A stretch of DNA of 64,000 nucleotides. Origin: Hetaerina americana (Eukaryota; Arthropoda; Insecta; Odonata; Calopterygidae). A model generated the notes under the pieces. That model worked only from the letters and a program-made list of their open reading frames with translations, was not told where the DNA came from and made no database searches. Positions 23,113-34,747 of the stretch are shown here, in pieces (within the stretch, counting starts at the first letter, position 1; every line of letters begins with the position of its first letter). The position numbers were made by a program, and so were the translations under genes. The stretch is from the NCBI GenBank assembly GCA_022747635.1, contig JAKTNV010000003.1, positions 9,278,548 to 9,342,547 of the forward strand. Direction: 5' to 3'.

Positions 23113-23227
23113 TCCCTCCAAGGAGGCTAATCCGCAACCTGTACATGTCTCAGACTGCTCAGGTGCGGGTGGGAAACGGGGAGTCAGGATGGGCAGTGTT
23201 AGGAAGGGGTGTAAGGCAGGGTTGCCC
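23005..23227. repeat. Perfect 108-bp fold-back at the LINE-A 5' end
   Basis: Bases 23,005-23,112 and 23,120-23,227 are exact reverse complements, separated by 7 bp (TCCCTCC). Both arms are LINE-A RT sequence, so both strands encode the same PLSPLL-region peptide. The structure looks like an insertion whose cDNA end snapped back and copied itself, or a template switch. Classical twin-priming inversion normally joins non-overlapping parts and does not give a perfect palindrome. Confidence 0.95.
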
Positions 23228-23703
23228 AAACAAATAAAAACCTTATAGTTTAAATAATTGCTATTTTTTAATGTAACATTTAAAATGCATGTATAGACGA
23301 GGGAAGTTCTGAGAATCATCTTAGAATTTTAAAAAACAGCGAAAAAATTATCTGAGCAACGATGTTTGACCTTAGAAAGAAGGGAAAAACTCGTAACACC
23401 ATTGCAGTGTCGACAAATATTAAGAAAGAATCATCGACTATGATCACGTAACGTATCTTAATGAATTTAGAGGATTTTGAGAGCGGGTTTGGCCTTTGTA
23501 GAGTGGGCAAAGATAATGGAGATATTGGAACATGGAAGTAGACCGGGGGATTGCCTACATGTTCAAACTTGAACATGTGCTTTGTTTAAGATATTTTAAG
23601 GATTGCGTGGGAAAGGCTTTAACTGGCAATAAAAGAGAACGACAATATGATGAAGTCAATAATGTTTGCAATTTTTCAAAATATAGTGCCAATTAGTCGA
23701 TAA

Positions 23704-24310
23704 TGCAGTTATTATTGAGTAATTTACAGAAAAAATGCGAGGGGTATTGAAATATCGATTGCAATAAAAGAGAAATAACGATACTTTCGAGAAGCTACGC
23801 TGAAAATTAAAGTAGGAAGGAATAAACTAGAGGAGGTGCAGCAATTTGTGCGTATAGGTAGTTTTTTAGAGGAAAGGGAGCATAGATTTGGGGTCATTTG
23901 GGCAGAAATTGCGTCAGGAAAAGAGCATTTGCAAGAGTAACAGAATTTCTGACTGTACATTGTGTAAAGACATGAAGAGAAGATTAGTCAAAACTTAGTA
24001 TGGAGCGTAGTACTGCTTATGGATGTGCCAGCTGGTCTTTGAGGTAAGAGGATGAGCGTCGATCGTTGGCTTTTGTGATTTGGATGTGCCATAGAATGGA
24101 GAAAAAAGACCGGACAGAGAGGAAGACGCAGACTTTTTAAATAGGGTGAATAAAGAGAGGAAGCTATTCGGAGAAATCCGAAAAGAGAAAAGGGATGAAG
24201 GGAAAATTGAAAGGTAGTGGAATAATGAAGGCTGTGAAAGAATGGGAAAGGTTTTTTAAGCGGGGATGAGGTATTGAGAGAGACCGCTTTCTATACTGAA
24301 CAAACGCAGG
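23704..24310 (+). pseudogene. Old LINE-A-related remnant, RT C-terminal region
   Basis: Broken plus-strand frames follow LINE-A block by block. LQLLLSNLQKKCEGY matches the LQALLSELEIQCDRYG block, NKLEEVQQFVRIGSFLEE matches the QKLEQVEQFTYLGSVLD block, and WAEIASGKEH matches RRRIALGKEAF. LVWSVVLLMDVPA follows, where the family has WSVAMYGAE. Many stops and frameshifts are present. The related remnant at 43,583-44,290 shares the starting GCAGTTATTATTGAGTA. The 3' boundary is uncertain. Confidence 0.6.
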
Positions 24311-25861
24311 CAAAAGTTATGCAGAAAGAAAAACAAAAATAATGAAAAGGATAGAATGATGAATTATCGCCATACTAAGATGTATATAATCGTTGGAGAC
24401 CATCCAAAGCCCACCTTTACATGGGTAGAATACTTAGAATGCATATTAATTTTGAAGATTACTTTGAAATGGTAGGTCGAAAATGGAACAGTGATTAGTT
24501 GTCTTCACCATCATATCTTTACTTTCAATCATATTTTACTTTCGATCATATTTATTTATAATGCATATTTTTAATGTGAAAGCTCAATGGCATGTTATAG
24601 ATTAATTGACGCATTCAATTAACAACGGTGAATTCACCACTTCCTCTTAAAAACCGAAGTGTAATAACCATATTTGGAAGCTTGGATAAGATAAATTATG
24701 TGTCAAAAGAGGGGTTCATAAGTTATAAAAAGATTAGGCGAAGTAATAACCCAAAACTCGGACATGGATGGTTTAGATAAGCTTTTATTATATACTTGCT
24801 GATAATTATAAATTAATCTGCTCTGTCAGTCAGTTTCTCTTTAAGGAATCCAATAAAAAAAATGCGCTACGATAATTTAAAGTTAGTATTCCCCTTTTCT
24901 GCCTAAAAGGTTCTATCAGATCATTTTGCAGATTACCATCGAAGATGTTCAAGCATATTCGTAAACAATCCGTGGATCAAAACTATTAATAGGACAAAAA
25001 TGCTAAGGACGATTTTTATCAACTTTTTATTTCCGAAATATTTTGCTTTTTTACAATTTTATATGATTTTTATGTATTAAAATATAAGTCTGCATTTAAT
25101 ACTTACATCTAAAAAGAGAATATATAGAGAAATATATGAAAATATTGAATAGCAATTTTAAATCTAGAAAACTATGAATCACAGTGTTTTATAAATAATA
25201 CTTGAAGGGAAAATACTCAGTGTTGTATTTCGAAAATAAATTTGGCATTGCGGTAATTATTGTGACTAGACCAAATGTTTACGATTTTATGCTAAAATGG
25301 TGGGTTGTCTGTGTCAAGTGTTGAGGAATTGCTTGCTGGTTGTGTTATAGCATAGCAAATTTTACAGATGAGTGTAATAGTTTTTTATGTGATTATAAGT
25401 TGTAAAGTCAAACTTTCGACTGGTTATTGGTCTTAGTGGGATCAATAGACCAATGTTGCTGCTGTCATGGAGTGAGCGATAAAGGGATGGCTTTCGAAGC
25501 TTGCTCTTCGCACTCCTTCGGCAGAGAGCTTGTTCACTCATGTAAGATAGTGATTAAGAGATCATAGCGTTCTCTATTTTTTAGAATCCTTTTCTTTTTA
25601 AACCACCGTATAACATTTTAAATGACTGTATAGTAATGCATTATATTTTATTTCAATGTTAATTATTTTTACGTATAAATATATAAAAGCTCTACTGATC
25701 TGGTACTTAAACACACTAGGGGTTAAGTTTTATCGATTTATTTAATGACTGGCTGATTCTGAGTAGCGTGTTTTCTAGATTAGAAAATTATTCACCATTT
25801 ATATAGATGAGTAGTAAACTTGTATTAAAAAACTTACTAAACTACGTTCCATTTAAAAGTG
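24311..25861. other. AT-rich stretch without a recognisable gene
   Basis: No recognised gene. An imperfect inverted repeat brackets 25,471-25,540 (GAGTGA at one end and TCACTC at the other) with no clear element identity. Confidence 0.45.
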
Positions 25862-26116
25862 ATAGGCATATTAGTTCAGTGGATAGAGAGTATCGCTATT
25901 GACCAGAGGGTTCGGTTCTTGGTAACGCCTCTGGGGACTCTCAAACTGTGTTTTCGAAGAACCATATCTCCTTGAAAAATTAAAGGCGGTACAGGGAAAG
26001 GAACTGTACCCACCAACGCGGCTTCACAAACCGGGGCAACGGAATTGCACACTCGCTGATGTACTCAATATTAGATGATGTCTGCTGCCTATAAAACCAA
26101 CTTCCAGGTTGATTAT
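25862..26116 (+). repeat. tRNA-derived SINE, family B, copy 2
   Basis: The head has TTAGTTCAGTGGATAGAG (A-box-like, 25,871-25,888) and GGGTTCGGTTC (B box, 25,908-25,918). The body contains ACAGGGAAAGGAACTGTACCC and the tail CCTATAAAACCAACTTCCAG. Both align with the minus-strand copy at 15,771-16,020. The divergence is considerable, so it is an old insertion. Confidence 0.6.
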
Positions 26117-26535
26117 TGTTTTTTGGGCCATAAATAATTGCCAGATTGAATATTAATGCATTAATATATTGGGCAGAATATTCATGTATTTCCATATTCA
26201 GCGCCTGATTGAGGTGTCTTGAAATAATTCTTGGAAGAGTTTTTTTACTCTTCTTTAATAAACATTATTAAAGAGAGCATTATTATAACCATGAGAGCAG
26301 TGTTTCTCTTGTATTTGGTATTATTATTCTCTCTCTAAATATTTTGAATGTATATTTGAACGCATAGCAAACCATAAGGTACCTGAGTTAGGCCACAAGG
26401 TTGACTCCATAGCATGGAAATGGCAGGCTACGTTTCAGCAATGATTATAAAGCTTCTCTTGGTCCGCGATAATGGAAATCATTGATTTAAACCAAAAGTG
26501 AAGTGAGAAAAGGGCAACATACAGACATTAATATA

Positions 26536-26537
<2 letters not shown>

Positions 26538-26585
<48 letters not shown>

Positions 26586-26613
26586 TATATATGTATATAT
26601 ATATATATATATT
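26538..26613. repeat. (AT)n microsatellite, interrupted
   Basis: Two AT blocks separated by a few bases (GACACATATATATG), about 75 bp in all. It lies left of the hairpin at 26,700. Confidence 0.95.
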
Positions 26614-26699
26614 CCAAAGAAACTGCCGGAGATTCAGTAGCGTTTAACGTAGACAGTAACTACTTTTAACGGAGTCCTCCGCTAATGTGCAATTAAATA

Positions 26700-26768
26700 C
26701 AACATTTTCAGAGTGTAAAAATCACTTGCCTTGGCAAGGCGAATGATTTTTACACTCTGAAAATGTTG
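26700..26768. repeat. Perfect 25-bp inverted repeat (hairpin)
   Basis: Bases 26,700-26,724 and 26,744-26,768 are exact reverse complements around a 19-bp loop, which itself holds a small CTTGCC/GGCAAG palindrome. AT arrays lie about 90 bp to the left and 55 bp to the right. It could be a tiny foldback element or a replication-slippage palindrome. No coding content is present. Confidence 0.9.
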
Positions 26769-26819
26769 CATTATAAATGCAACCCCCACCCTCCACCCTC
26801 CAAAAAATATATTTATCTT

Positions 26820-26823
<4 letters not shown>

Positions 26824-26877
<54 letters not shown>
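26824..26877. repeat. (AT)n microsatellite
   Basis: About 54 bp of perfect AT alternation right of the hairpin at 26,700-26,768. Confidence 0.97.
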
Positions 26878-26880
<3 letters not shown>

Positions 26881-27380
26881 GGATACCTGTACTATTTCTT
26901 TCATTTTTATTTTCCATTAATACTGTTTAAGCATAAGGGATATATTCGCAAAAAAAACTAATTTGACTTTGACCAGTATAGAAGTGTTCTTTTTAAGGCT
27001 CGAAGTGCAATGCGTTGTGAAGTAAGAGGGCTCGTGAGTGCTTATTTTTTCAAAGTAAACGATTCACTCAAAGCGTTCTTTCGCTAGGATTATATGCTGA
27101 TACTTATATCCATTTCTTTATTTTTTGAACGTAATGTCTACTAACGGTTGCTTAAGTCGATATCTCCCATTTTACCTACGAAAAGATGCAAAAGATTCAT
27201 TCTCTAGATGAAATACATATCGCGCATCAAAATTCGTAAAAGTTAGGAAAGGTAATGTGATGTAGTGAATAATCATCGTCAGTACATGAGGGTTTTTGAA
27301 TAAATGTGTAATGAAAGGGGTGGATAATTTTAGCAAAAGGTTCAGTGAACTTTAACGCAACATGCGTATTCACTTCTGAC
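26878..27380. other. Stretch without a recognisable gene
   Basis: AT-rich DNA; nothing supportable is seen. Confidence 0.5.
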
Positions 27381-27970
27381 CGGGAACCAGATTTCAAAAA
27401 TAAGTTGGAGGGAAGGTGAATTGAGACAAGAAGAGGAAGAGAGTAGATAATAATAATGATAGAATTAAAGGTAAAAATGGGCACAGGATGAATGGGGATA
27501 AGTAAGCGTTTCACGGGGATTATACAGGCGATAAGGAAAGCAGGGAGCAAGAGAAGAGAAAGGGATGTAAGAGAGAGGTTATGGAGGCGAAGGGAGAAAT
27601 TATGGGCCTCGGTGAGGGGCTCCCTCCGGAGAGGATGAGGGTAGGAGGGAGGGAGATATATGGGCTGGGGGGTTGGAAAAATGGGAGCGTGCGGAGGAAA
27701 GGGGTTATTTTTGGGAGAAGGGTTGCGGAGCGAGAGTGGAGGGGTGCAGAGGGGAGGACATTTGGAGGTGAAGGGGTCCAAAGGACTAACGAAGTTTTGG
27801 AAGGGAGTGAAGGATGAAAGGGGAGAGTTAGTTTGCGAGAGGTGAATAGAGGAGGGTTTTAAAGGGTCGAAGGGAACCACGAGTATTAGGAAGAGTGGCA
27901 GACGTAACGGAGGACGAAGAGAGTTGAGAAAGCGAGGAGGGAAGAGTGTGGAGAAAGAGTAGAAAGGCCT
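27381..27970. other. Purine-rich (G/A) island on the plus strand
   Basis: Strong G/A strand bias for about 600 bp, ending abruptly in C-rich sequence near 27,968. The 217-codon minus-strand frame across it is proline/serine/leucine-rich as expected from this bias, shows no domain, and is not called as a gene. Confidence 0.45.
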
Positions 27971-28485
27971 CCCTCCCCCCAGTGCCCTCCAAACTGCTAC
28001 ACTTCCTGTCCTTGGTGTAAATAATTTTGACTTTTACCCTAATTTTTCACGCCCCAAACCCCTCGAGTAAACATTAGTTGGAGTTTTAATTACAGAATAA
28101 TTGGTTTCAGGTAAATGTGTTCGTAAATAGATGTTGTCGACACCAGTGAAGTCGAGGGGAGTAATATGGCAAAACGTGCCTATAAATCAAAACTACTCTC
28201 ACCAAACTCATCGCAAATGTTCTCAGTAGCTAGCTAAACGAACTGCTCAAGCCTGGGAATCTTCCCTGAATATGTTTTAAGATTCAAATCGGTAAAAAGC
28301 AAATTAAATAATAGAGCATAAAATGCCGTGGAAAAGATAAGGAATAGGGTAGAAAACTGATAAACCAGGCTACCAAAAATATGCGAAGACATAACATTAA
28401 GAGTTGGCTGTGTATTGCTAAAAATACTGGTCTTCTGAAAGGAGGAAGGGACCATTAGTTCTCAATTTCTCCCAAATAAAGACCC

Positions 28486-28487
<2 letters not shown>

Positions 28488-28540
<53 letters not shown>

Positions 28541-28566
28541 TACATATATATTCATACATATATATA
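28488..28566. repeat. (AT)n microsatellite with imperfect right part
   Basis: About 50 bp of TA alternation, then TTCATACATATATA units to about 28,566. No recognised element abuts it. Confidence 0.95.
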
Positions 28567-29619
28567 ATTCAAAGTTCGTATGTAGAAAACTATCCTTTAG
28601 TCTCACAATGAGAATTGGCTTAACATATAATAAAAATTATCCTCTAATAATGCGGGTTAAATTTGCAGGGAATTAGGAGCATTAAAGTTTCAGATACCCA
28701 CAATGGCTCCTTGGCCAAAAATTGTCGTTTTTACCAAATTTTATAGAATGAGAGAGTTTTCGGAGTAAAGCAGGGGAGTGCGGTCAAGGAGGACCACTTA
28801 GCGCTGTTTTGCTAACTCCTGAAGGGAAATGTATTGTATGCGGCGCGATTTCCTTTCAATATAGTATATATTTTGGTGTAAAAGGTAGAGCTTTGACCAA
28901 ACGCCGAACGCGAGAGAGAGTGTGTTATAAGGGATGCGGGATGTGGTTTAGAGGCATGAGAGGGAAAATCAGAACAGAGGACGGCAGGGGCGTCAGAAAT
29001 ACACATGGAGTGGCAAGCGAGCGGAAGGCTCGCACACGCCCAGTTCTCTCAATCCACTTCTCCATCCCCATCGCCCCTCGCCCATGCCTTCTCCTCGCTT
29101 CTTACTTTTCTGCAAACGCCTCCACACACAGAAATCTATTTGTACTGCCCACTGAATCGGCCTTCGTTATTCGGTCCTGGTTGTCGGTCATTTCCCTGTT
29201 TCGCCGAACCCATTCCCCCGTCATTTCTTTCACTTCACTAAACCCTCCCTCGACAAATTTATCTTCGATTTTCTCGCTCCGTCTTTCCCTCCACCCATTT
29301 CCGAGTTCCTAGAAGGACATTCCCTTTATACAAACCCTCAATTCCGCAACAGTTGTCCCAATCAAGGCCTGCCATCGCATGCTCATCGTGTTTGTTTGTC
29401 TTTCCTATCTCTTCTCCTATCAATTGCTTACCCCCGTTTGTTTAGCAATGCGTAATTACCAAACATTTTACCAAACAAATTAATAATGATAGAATCAATT
29501 ATGACTCGTGTTATACTAATAGACGTATAGATTTTAGGTGGGTAATTTATTTGTTCATTCATTTGATAATTTTCTTTCATTTATTGTATTCCATGTGCCT
29601 CTCCATTTTTAATCGACGA
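28567..29619. other. Stretch with a C/T-rich patch, no recognisable gene
   Basis: Frames at 28,809-29,312 lie in a C/T-rich patch (about 29,030-29,330) and show no domain. The remainder is AT-rich. Confidence 0.4.
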
Positions 29620-30020
29620 GGGCTGCCAAGAATGTAACCTACGTTTCTGCCTAGGGTGGTGGTGGGTGTGGCTAGAGCCATCTTCTTGGTATTTAAACGT
29701 CCCTACGCTCAGTACGCATCCTGCTGTGTTAGTGTGCAGACTGTGGTTCTTCTATGTACTTTGCTTACTGTGAACTCTTATAATATGCACTGCAATTGGA
29801 AATTCCGCGAGACGTTAAGTGCGATCTGTGATTAGTTTTTTGATGTAAAAACCCACTAGCCATTTGAAATCCTTAGGCGATGTTGTGAAGTGTACGGAGA
29901 TGAAAAAATGAGTGGAGACGGAGTGATGCAGTGGTGCATTCGGTTTAAAAACGGCCACACCAATGTTCACGACGAGGGCCGCAGTGGTCGGTCTAGCCTT
30001 GTGATAGATGAACTGGCGGG
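29620..30020 (+). pseudogene. Mariner-like transposase, N-terminal DNA-binding remnant
   Basis: From ATG at 29,785 one frame with two stops reads an N-terminal helix-turn-helix of the mariner/SETMAR type. ICD-stop-FFDVKTH-stop is followed by CCEVYGDEKMSGDGVMQWC and then FKNGHTNVHDEGRSGRSSLV, matching the family pattern EVYG..VMS...V..W...F..GRTN(V/I)HDE.RSGRPS. Homology stops near 30,020 and no catalytic D motifs follow. About 160 bp upstream of the ATG would be the 5' terminal region; I could not find a matching inverted repeat downstream. This is a different mariner lineage from the copies at 38.0 and 45.6 kb. Confidence 0.7.
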
Positions 30021-31560
30021 CGGCCAGGTCTTGGACAGCATGGGCATTTGTTTGTTTATTCACCAATAAGAACATCACTGGCACAAAATTATGTTGTTCA
30101 TCACATAGTCGTTGCGCAGCACAAATTTTCCGATGAATTTCAGAAGCTTCGAAGTTTATTGCCAGTAAAACCTTATCACTAAACGGAATTTGCATTTGAT
30201 GGGATTTCCAATTATATTGCTCATTTTGACTCGCTAGTATAAACAAATGAATAAAGGTACGTCCTTTTAAACGCCGAAATACTACCTTAGTGTGTGTGTG
30301 TGTGTGCCAATAGAGCAAATATTTGGCTGCCCCCACTACCTCGCTCTCTATACACAAACGTAAGTTATTTTCTGGATAGATATGTTAAATCTTAAATACA
30401 GCATCAAGCTTCTTCTGAAAAAGCTTCCAGAAACAAATTATTATAGGATATATATAAAAATGGAAATAACTTTATGCATCATTTCGGGTATGGCTTTCTG
30501 CATAAAGTTTTCGCCACCATGTCACACGCGTCCGACGCACACCTTCCTATTTACGCCTCTACTTTCATCAACTACTTCTGCAACCTTCATTATAAAACTT
30601 CACTCCATATTCCTACTTTATCCATTAAGGTTTCTGAAAAGTTACCCTCGCCATTATCTCCCTGAAAGGAGGGTAACCTTGGAGGTAGGTTTTTCATGCT
30701 AGAATTTCTACGGAGTCTTATTTATTATAAATGGATCTCTTAGGAAAGTAACACGCTCTTGGCACGCGATAAGTATCATTGCCTCGGGGAACTTTAGTTG
30801 TTTCCATTGTTCTTGCGTTCTTTCGTCCCATCTCGCTTCACCGTCTCCATTTCCCTCCAAATATATCCTCTCATACTGACTCTGTTCAACTCCTGTCTTC
30901 CCCTCTATACACACTCTCTCTCTTTCTCTCCCAGGCCTTTGTTCACGCTCCATTCCGTCCTAGTCTATATATGGCTGACTCTTGCGCGCAATTAAAAGGA
31001 TACGTCGAAGAGTACGGGCCTTCTATGCCCACAGCTCAAGTTTCTTATTTTGGGTCGATTTAGCTTCCAACACGTCAAAACGTTACGAGCATATCATCCA
31101 CTGTAAACGATAGCGCTTTTGATGTAAACCTACCGAGGTAACTGAAATTGCAGAATATTTGTATGATGTACTTTTTGACTACCTGCATCTCTTGTTGAAG
31201 TAAAATGTCTTCAAGGCTGAGGTTTTGTATTTTAAGTCTATTAAAAAAGGAACATATAACAAGAGGCATTTTGTACGCTTTCTACGTTTGCTCAAAAAGT
31301 ATCTTTCAGCGAAAACTGTATAGCGATCGATAGAAATGCCATTATTCCTCGGTAATGAAATTCATGCATTTACATCCCACGAATTCAATTAATTAGACGT
31401 AAAAGGCTAATTTCAAAGCTTCTATTGCGTGAAAACATGGGCGACGGAATAATTCCCACCGGGCAGCAAAAGGTTCGCCAGCTTCCTGAGGGAGAAAATG
31501 AGTCCCACCTGCGATGAATTCTGGTTTGGAAACTGATGTTGTAAACAACGGGGGACCTGA
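30021..31560. other. Stretch without a recognisable gene
   Basis: A (GT)n run lies at about 30,291-30,307. A 180-codon minus-strand frame (29,815-30,357) is half antisense to the mariner remnant and has no recognised domain. Small plus-strand frames at 30,382-31,063 are unrecognised. Confidence 0.4.
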
Positions 31561-32360
31561 ATTTCGCGGCCACTCTCATTCATCCTGCTCCTCTCCTCTC
31601 ATTTCATTACATAGTTATCCTTCCATCCCATTCTATTCCTCCCCGCAAATCACAGCAACCCCTTCGCCTCATTGAGCACTTAGGCCACCTCGTATCACCT
31701 CCCCAAATGTAGTGCGTTTAACCCGCCGTCCTTCCCCCTTCCCCCGAGACCCTTCGACCCCGGGGCGGTTGCTTATTTGCCTCCTCTCTTCTCATCAAAA
31801 CCAACCGCCTTCTTATCCTGACACTCTCTTCCTCCTGCCCCTTCCATCCCTCCCTCTCTCCTTCACTCCTCCTCACAAGACTCTTTCCTCGGAGATGGGC
31901 CAAGGACTCTTCTCCTACTTCCACTCTCGAGGGCGCCGCCGTCCTCGTTAAGGTCTCTCTTATTTAAGGGTTTTTTTCCTTTCCACTCCCTCCCCCCTAT
32001 TACCCTTCCATGCTTCTCTCCCTCTCTTACCCTCTCCCCCCTCCATAGTCCTTAATTGTCCTTCTCATTCTCACACTCTTCCCACTTCACCGTCCTTTCT
32101 TCCATTCGCCGCTTTCCCTTCGAAACATTCCCCTCCAAGGAGCCTTACTCCCTTCACACCCACTCCATAACCCCCCTCAGTGCTTCCCTCGTTCGCTTGC
32201 ACTCCCTCCTTTTCCCAAACCCTTCGTTCCCCTTGCTACCGTCCAACTATCTTCCCCCCCCCCCGTCGCTTAATGATTTTCTCTCAAGTTTCAGTTTCGC
32301 TCACTCCTTCAGCGTCAAAGAAGGATTTGCCCCCGCTTTATCTCCTCCTTCTCTTGTCTT
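31561..32360. other. GC-rich pyrimidine (C/T) island
   Basis: The plus strand is strongly C/T-biased for about 800 bp, the mirror image of the G/A islands elsewhere. Its proline/serine-rich frames are compositional. Confidence 0.45.
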
Positions 32361-32705
32361 TTGATCAATATTTTTAACTGTCATAATCTCGTTAGCGCCG
32401 CTCTTCGTTTTGGATATCCCTTTTTAAATAGGAGGGATGGGAGTGAGGGCATGCAAACTGCTGTGTTTTATTTCATCAAACAGACTCGCCACCTTTTGGA
32501 TGAAATTCCACAATCGTTATACCTGGAGACGTTGCAATTTTCAAGTTCCGATTTCTATGTATGAGGAACTGCCCAAAGTACAGACGCGCAACGTATTCTT
32601 AGGTATTGCTTAAACTGGAAACGTTGTTTAATGCGTATTATAACTGATGGCACTTTTTATTCAAACCTAATGGCAGCAAAAATGTAATTACTAACATGCA
32701 CATAA

Positions 32706-32707
<2 letters not shown>
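32361..32707. other. Stretch without a recognisable gene
   Basis: Nothing supportable is seen in these 350 bases. Confidence 0.5.
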
Positions 32708-32765
<58 letters not shown>

Positions 32766-32766
32766 A
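32708..32766. repeat. (AT)n microsatellite at the LINE-A copy 2 3' tail
   Basis: About 57 bp of AT with a TGTATATA interruption. It sits exactly where the minus-strand LINE-A copy 2 ends, in the position where copy 1 has a poly(A) tail. The array may have grown from the element's tail. Confidence 0.95.
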
Positions 32767-34031
32767 GGTAATCTACCGATTAAGATAGGTTTTTGGATAG
32801 ACACAAGTACCAAATAAGTATTTTGTGACTCCTAGAAAAATCCAGTAGCCTACTGTATATCAGGTCCCTCTTCATCTCTGAGTCCTTCCTTCCTCCCTTC
32901 ACCCCGTCCAACATCCCTATCTTGTTCCTGCCGTATTCTTGTTTGCCTAACATTCTCCCCTTATTACAGTTCTCACCATCCAAATGTCAGCAAATACGCC
33001 CTTCATCCATTTTTCCTATCCCCATGGGATTTCTTTCAACAAACCCCTCTTTTCCCTCACCATAGCAAGTATTTCCTCATTCTTTTTTCTTTCGGTCCAT
33101 TTCACCTTCTCCATTCTTCTCCACACCCACATTTCAAAGGCCTCCAGTCTACGTCTATTCTCCTGCTTCAATAACCACGTTTCCGCGCCGTACATAGCTA
33201 CGCTTCATATCTAAGTTTTTACGAGTCTTTTCTTAACATCCTTACTCAACGTCCCCGTCATCAACTCCCTCCTCATTGTGAAAGCCTCTTTGCCAATCGC
33301 AATTCTTCTCTTTACGTCCCTACTACTTTGACCGTGTTGGTCCAAAACACTACTGAGATACGTAAACTGTTCCAACTGCCTGGTTTTTGCCCTCCCATTT
33401 TAATGTGAAGTATAGCCTTTTTCTTTCTATAAAATCGCATAACCTTTGTTTTATTAATATTGATTTTCATCCCATACCTGTCGCACTGAATTTCCAATTC
33501 ACTCAGCAATGCTTGCAACCCCTTTGCTAAATGACAAACTAAAGCTTGGTCATCAGCAAACATAACTGATTGAACGAATTCCCCACCGACTTTCATTCCT
33601 ACCTCCAGGTCTCCCCATGCCTCTTTAATCATTTCTTCCACGTATAGGTTCAACAACAACGGTGATAATGGGCAACCCTGCCTTACACCTATTCCTAACA
33701 CTGCCCATCCGGACTCCCCGCTCCCCACTCTCACCTGAGCAGTCTGAGAAATGTACATGCTGCGGATTGGCCTCCTGTCCCTCCAATCCATTCCTATTTT
33801 CTTTAGTCTACTCATTAGTTTTTCCCAATTCTCTATATCAAACGCTTTTTCGAAATCTAAGAAACAGGCAAATACGCCCTGATTGTATCCTGTAATCCTC
33901 TCGATTACTGATCATCCCCAAAGTAATCATTTGCCCTACTCTCTATCCTTTTGTTGATGATCCTGAGAACAACTTTAGCTGCAATTAAACTTATTGTTCT
34001 GTAATCCTCACATGATATAGCCTTTACCTTT

Positions 34032-34034
<3 letters not shown>
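32767..34034 (-). mobile_element. LINE-A copy 2, longer but frameshifted
   Basis: This minus-strand copy shares its 3' end, C-terminal RT and palm motifs with copy 1 (GVRQGCPLSPLLLNLYVEE and FADDQALV in the frame 33,312-33,815). It reaches further 5', with palm segments YRTISLIAAKVVLRIINKR and DYFGDDQ near 33,900-34,010 and LMSRLKKIGMDWRDRR near 33,790-33,830. Several frameshifts and stops break it. The C-terminal end (32,780-32,983) is in a separate frame. It is bounded by AT arrays on both sides (32,708-32,766 and 34,036-34,102). Its 5' edge at the second array is either truncation or junction with the PLE copy beyond. Confidence 0.85.
33312..33815 (-). pseudogene. LINE-A copy 2 RT fragment, 167 codons
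   Basis: This is the longest open part of copy 2: MSRLKKIGMDWRDR, then GVRQGCPLSPLL, FADDQALV and ININKTKVM, in the family order. It leaves frame after the QKPGSW point, where copy 1 continues as EQFTYLGSVLD. Compared with copy 1 it has substitutions but the same spacing. It is inactive. Confidence 0.8.

Positions 34035-34035
<1 letters not shown>

Positions 34036-34102
<67 letters not shown>
34036..34102. repeat. (TA)n microsatellite between LINE-A copy 2 and the inverted PLE
   Basis: About 67 bp of perfect TA alternation that forms a boundary between two unrelated retroelements. Confidence 0.98.
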
Positions 34103-34103
<1 letters not shown>

Positions 34104-34742
34104 CGATTGTCCGGAAAAACTCATACGAGCGGCACAATAATGGGCTGACACAACATAACACAAATAGAAAAGAATAGACACATATAAAAGAACACTTACA
34201 CGGTAAATTGTTCGAGCTTTCGGCCCTCTCAGGGGCCTTCTTCAAGAGAGACTGAAAATATGCTATGGATCAGGAGAGGGGAAAGAGTTATGGGCGTGGA
34301 GGGGAGGTGTGGAGGGGAGGTGTGGAGGGGAGGTGTGGAGGGAATGCTGGGAGGGAAATTAAATATGGCGGTTAAGGGTGGGAATTTTGAAGGAAAGGAA
34401 GGATAGTATGTAGGCGGATTCACGAGTTCTCACCTCTATGTTGGTAGCTGAATCAGGTAGGGATTCTAGGATGCTGAGGGAAAAACACTGGTCGAATGAA
34501 AGGTTGTGGGAATTAGCGTGTGAAGGGATAGGAAGAGAAGAGAGTGAGGCAGAATTACAGGAGTACCGGTGATTATTCATTCGGATGGATAAGGGGGTAA
34601 TGCATTCACCTATGTAGAAGGAAGTGCAATGTTTGCATGATAAAAAATAAATAATATTTTTTGAGAGGCAATTAGCGTGGGAACGAGGTGGGGGGGCTAT
34701 GAGGGGATGTAGGGAGAGGGGAGTAGGCATAATAAGAGGACA
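34103..34742 (-). mobile_element. PLE 3' end, left arm of an inverted pair
   Basis: Read on the minus strand, this is the PLE from the element position equal to 18,767 (just after the Cys cluster) through the nuclease, stop, 3' region and tail. It has three units of the 14-bp minisatellite where the main copy has two. Its tail runs past GTGTCAGCCCATTATT by a further roughly 30 bp to the TA array. It is truncated at its 5' side by 5 bp (AGTAG) that join it to the right arm. Confidence 0.9.
34359..34742 (-). pseudogene. PLE GIY-YIG endonuclease fragment
   Basis: The frame encodes the last 128 codons of the PLE protein: CPLIMPTPLSLHPLI, IIYFLSC, FYIGEC, then ESAYILSFLSFKIPTLNRHI and the stop. 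It differs from the main copy by a few residues (for example YFLSC for YLLSC and SFLSF for SFRSF). It lacks the RT and any start of its own. The open frame continues a few codons into the right arm on its antisense strand, which is an artefact of the junction. Confidence 0.85.
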
Positions 34743-34747
34743 AGTAG

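Noticed and set aside
22897..23319. Two similar frames on opposite strands
   Set aside because: They are created by the perfect 108-bp fold-back of LINE-A and encode the same antisense peptide twice.
29815..30357. 180-codon minus-strand frame with an EIHRKICA segment
   Set aside because: Half is antisense to the mariner remnant, and the EIHR similarity to mariner is too short and out of order to support a call.
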